DNA of 16,200 bases from Candidatus Brocadiaceae bacterium. GTDB taxonomy: Bacteria; Planctomycetota; Brocadiia; SM23-32. The stretch is taken from assembly GCA_003567495.1 (NCBI GenBank), contig PWZK01000218.1, forward strand, positions 1 through 16,200, written 5' to 3'. The translations under genes and the position numbers were made by a program. Shown piece after piece: positions 14,565 to 16,200 of the stretch. Within the stretch, counting starts at the first letter, position 1. Each line of letters opens with the position of its first letter. The notes beneath the pieces were generated by a model that saw only the letters and a list, made by a program, of their open reading frames with translations, did no database searches and was not told the DNA's origin.

Positions 14565-14753
14565 TTACCAGCTGGCTTTTTTAACGCCGGGTATCTTCCC
14601 TTCGCTTGCCAGTTTGCGGAAACAATGCCTGCACAGCTTAAATTTCCGCAGATAACCCCGACCACGTCCACACAGCGCACAGCGATTCACATACTGAGTG
14701 GCGTATTTAGGGGAATTTCTTTCCGCCTTTACTATCTGTGTTTTTCTTGCCAT
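14565..14753 (-). CDS. rpsN: 30S ribosomal protein S14, zinc-binding (type Z)
   Basis: Small-subunit head protein. At 62 residues it is the short form, with a zinc ribbon formed by C25 and C28 (CALC) and C41 and C44 (CRHC). It also has the conserved [20 protein letters not shown] run and the terminal GVKKASW. Short zinc-type S14 is encoded in spc operons of many Gram-positive and other deep lineages, whereas proteobacteria have a 100-residue zinc-free form. GGAGG lies about 13-14 bases upstream of the ATG, a little far. The gap from rplE contains a composite hairpin repeat. Confidence 0.97.
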   Translation of the reverse strand: MARKTQIVKAERNSPKYATQYVNRCALCGRGRGYLRKFKLCRHCFRKLASEGKIPGVKKASW

Positions 14754-14793
14754 AACAACTACGATAACCTCCGAAAGTCTTATAAAAAGCTCC

Positions 14794-14937
14794 TAATTCT
14801 TTTTCAAGACGGAGCTTGAAAAAGAATTAATAAAACTGCAACGTCAAAAGACTTAAGACAAACGACATACGGCAAACGGCTTCTCGCTTTTTCGCACATC
14901 GACAATTTGTTGTCGATGTTGCGACATTTAGCGCCTA
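14794..14937 (-). repeat. Composite intergenic repeat, full copy (two hairpins)
   Basis: Between rplE and rpsN. Read on the minus strand it begins with a 34-bp segment also found at 6790-6823. Next comes a hairpin with 10-bp perfect arms and a TTTG/CAAA loop (14896-14905 with 14910-14919), then a GCCGTTTGCCGTATGTCG-like stretch. It ends in a perfect 15-bp-arm hairpin (14794-14808 with 14815-14829, 6-base loop). The same order of modules, diverged and shorter, occurs in opposite orientation at 15967-16062. This layout resembles a dispersed non-coding repeat family rather than a single terminator. Confidence 0.7.
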
Positions 14938-14948
14938 CTGAGAAGGCG

Positions 14949-15527
14949 TTATTTTCTGAACGGCACCCCGAACATGTCCAGAAGCGCTCTTGCCTCCGAA
15001 TCGTCCTTTGCCGTCGTACATATCGTCACGTCCATACCGAAGACATTATTGAAACGATCAGGATCAATTTCGGGAAAGACAAGGTATTCATCCAGGCCAA
15101 GACTGTAATTGCCGGTACCGTCAAAAGATTTGGGAGAAAGCCCCCTAAAGTCTCTTATTCTCGGCAAAACTACATTAATAAGCCGGTCCAAAAACTCATA
15201 CATACGCCTTCGTCTGAGTGTAACTTTGCACCCGATAGGCAGCCCGGCCCGCAGCTTAAAACCCGCCACACTTTTCTTCGCCCTGGTTAACACCGGTTTC
15301 TGGCCGGCAACGGTCTTGAAGACTTCCACGGCCTCAGTCAGGAGACTATCATCATCCTTTGCAAGGCCAAGCCCGGTGTTCAGCACGATCTTCTGGAGTT
15401 CGGGCACCGCCTGCCTGTTGGAAACTCCTAACCTGTCGCTTAACTGCGGCACCATTTCTTTGCGGTAGAGCGCCTGTAGCCTCGGTTCCGTAGATGTATC
15501 GCCCTGCGTTTCAGCATTTTCATTCAT
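14949..15527 (-). CDS. rplE: 50S ribosomal protein L5
   Basis: Binds 5S rRNA and contacts the P-site tRNA in the central protuberance. The 192 residues include an N-terminal extension of about 14 (MNENAETQGDTSTE) before the core start RLQALYRKEMVPQL. Family segments are KIVLNTGLGLA (about 46-56), the KPVLTRAKKSVAGFKLR run (about 77-93) then AGLPIGCKVTLR, and the C-terminal FGMDVTICTTAKDDSEARALL (about 163-183). AAGG is about nine bases before the ATG. It lies 42 bp after rplX. Confidence 0.98.
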   Translation of the reverse strand: MNENAETQGDTSTEPRLQALYRKEMVPQLSDRLGVSNRQAVPELQKIVLNTGLGLAKDDDSLLTEAVEVFKTVAGQKPVLTRAKKSVAGFKLRAGLPIGCKVTLRRRRMYEFLDRLINVVLPRIRDFRGLSPKSFDGTGNYSLGLDEYLVFPEIDPDRFNNVFGMDVTICTTAKDDSEARALLDMFGVPFRK

Positions 15528-15569
15528 TGCTCTGACCTTTTCGCCATAGTCGTAGTTTTTAGAGCCTCA

Positions 15570-15944
15570 TCAATCCGACTGGATACGGTGTTCGCACTTT
15601 ACGCACACGCGCGTTCTGCTGCCGTCATTTTCTTTAATCCTTCGCACACGGACGGGTCGGTCGTAGCGCTGACATTCCCGGTTGCGGCAGATCAGCATTA
15701 CATTGGAAACATCAACCGGCATCTCTTTCTCTACTCTTTCACCCTGCCGGCCGCGCCCCTTTTGTCCGGCCTTCTCGTGAACATAGTGGACGTTGACATT
15801 CTCCACCAGCACCTTGCCGGCTTCCGGCTGAGTATGCACCACCTCCCCGCGAACCCCTCTATCGTTACCTGAAATCACAGCAACGTTATCGCCGGTTCGT
15901 ATTTGCAGTTTTTTTCTCTCTTTCTTTTTGTTTTTCTTAGCCAT
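15570..15944 (-). CDS. rplX: 50S ribosomal protein L24 with Cys4 C-terminal extension
   Basis: Assembly-initiating large-subunit protein with a KOW domain: IRTGDNVAVISGNDRGVRGEV (about 15-35), then GKVLVENVNVHYVHEK (about 43-58). After the conserved VDVSNVMLIC, the C-terminal part carries C86 and C91 (CX4C) and C114 and C117 (CVKC), a probable zinc ribbon. Other L24 proteins with this feature usually show CX2C in the first pair. At 124 residues it is longer than the ~103-residue E. coli form. AGGG sits four bases before the ATG. Confidence 0.97.
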   Translation of the reverse strand: MAKKNKKKERKKLQIRTGDNVAVISGNDRGVRGEVVHTQPEAGKVLVENVNVHYVHEKAGQKGRGRQGERVEKEMPVDVSNVMLICRNRECQRYDRPVRVRRIKENDGSRTRVCVKCEHRIQSD

Positions 15945-15966
15945 TATACCCTAGCCCGAATCTCAA

Positions 15967-16062
15967 ATCACAACAAATTGTTGATGTACTCAAAAAAGCA
16001 AAGTCCCTTGCCGTACGCCGTTTTATTAATTCTTTTTCAAATTTTGTTTGGAAAAAGAATTA
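15967..16062 (+). repeat. Composite intergenic repeat, diverged inverted copy
   Basis: Opposite in orientation to the copy at 14794-14937. It contains ATCACAACAAATTGTTGATG (compare the hairpin at 14896-14919), an AAAAAGC word, a TTGCCGTACGCCGTTT stretch, then GTTTTATTAATTCTTTTTCAA leading into a hairpin with 12-bp perfect arms (16027-16038 with 16051-16062, 12-base loop). The right arm overlaps the TAA stop codon of rplN. Together the two copies bracket rplX and rplE. Confidence 0.6.
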
Positions 16063-16200
16063 TACCACTTCAGCGGCAAGGCTGATTATTTTCATGTAGT
16101 TTTCCTGTCTCAGCTCTCTCGGAATAGCTCCGAATATTCTGGACCCGCGGGGATTCCCGTCTTCACCGAGCAGAACGACGGCATTGCCATCGAACCGCAC
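16060..16200 (-). CDS. rplN: 50S ribosomal protein L14, C-terminal part (runs off right edge)
   Basis: The last 46 residues of L14, reading [20 protein letters not shown] then [11 protein letters not shown] and ending [12 protein letters not shown] before TAA at 16060-16062. The [15 protein letters not shown] segment and the KIxSLAxEVx terminus identify L14 securely. L14 binds 23S rRNA and contacts the small subunit. Its position directly upstream of rplX is canonical. The 5' part lies outside the window. The 115-bp gap before rplX is filled largely by a hairpin repeat. Confidence 0.95.
   Translation of the reverse strand: MRFDGNAVVLLGEDGNPRGSRIFGAIPRELRQENYMKIISLAAEVV

Noticed and set aside
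1..16200. CRISPR array, tRNA or rRNA genes
   Set aside because: No regularly spaced direct repeats with unique spacers, no cloverleaf-like sequence and no rRNA signature were seen on either strand.

Overview
Bacterial chromosomal segment in which every supported gene lies on the minus strand, so transcription runs from the right edge to the left. About 12.6 kb (3580 to the right edge) is the distal spc operon joined to the alpha operon: rplN (partial), rplX, rplE, rpsN, rpsH, rplF, rplR, rpsE, rplO, secY, adk, map, infA, rpmJ, rpsM, a methyltransferase gene, rpsK, rpsD, rpoA and rplQ. The remaining 3.5 kb on the left is accessory: a CehA/McbA (DUF3604-like, PHP-type) metallohydrolase and a major facilitator superfamily (MFS) transporter.

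The organism is most likely a member of the PVC superphylum (Planctomycetota, Kiritimatiellota or relatives). This is inference. The RpoA N-terminus (WRGLELP, then EPFERGFGHTVGNSLRR) resembles planctomycete RpoA as I remember it. rpmD (L30) is absent between rpsE and rplO. S4, S14, L36 and adenylate kinase keep their zinc-binding cysteines. CehA/McbA hydrolases and MFS carriers are common accessory genes in these polymer-degrading lineages. Rank below superphylum cannot be fixed from the sequence alone.

The core operon supplies large- and small-subunit ribosomal proteins, the translocon pore (SecY), nucleotide balance (Adk), N-terminal methionine removal (Map), initiation factor IF1 and the RNA polymerase alpha subunit. 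It departs from the textbook layout in four ways. A class I SAM-dependent methyltransferase of the Methyltransf_32 type sits between rpsM and rpsK. L17 and S5 carry long acidic, probably disordered C-terminal tails. Several intergenic gaps hold copies of a composite hairpin repeat. A five-copy GGAATNN heptad array precedes adk.

In the accessory region, a 46-bp element containing an 8-bp inverted repeat and a -10-like hexamer occurs twice in the same orientation. One copy lies just upstream of the metallohydrolase, the other downstream of the transporter gene and heading off the left edge. It is either a shared promoter/operator or the scar of a rearrangement. The metallohydrolase appears to lack the N-terminal region typical of its family, and its reading frame opens just next to this element.
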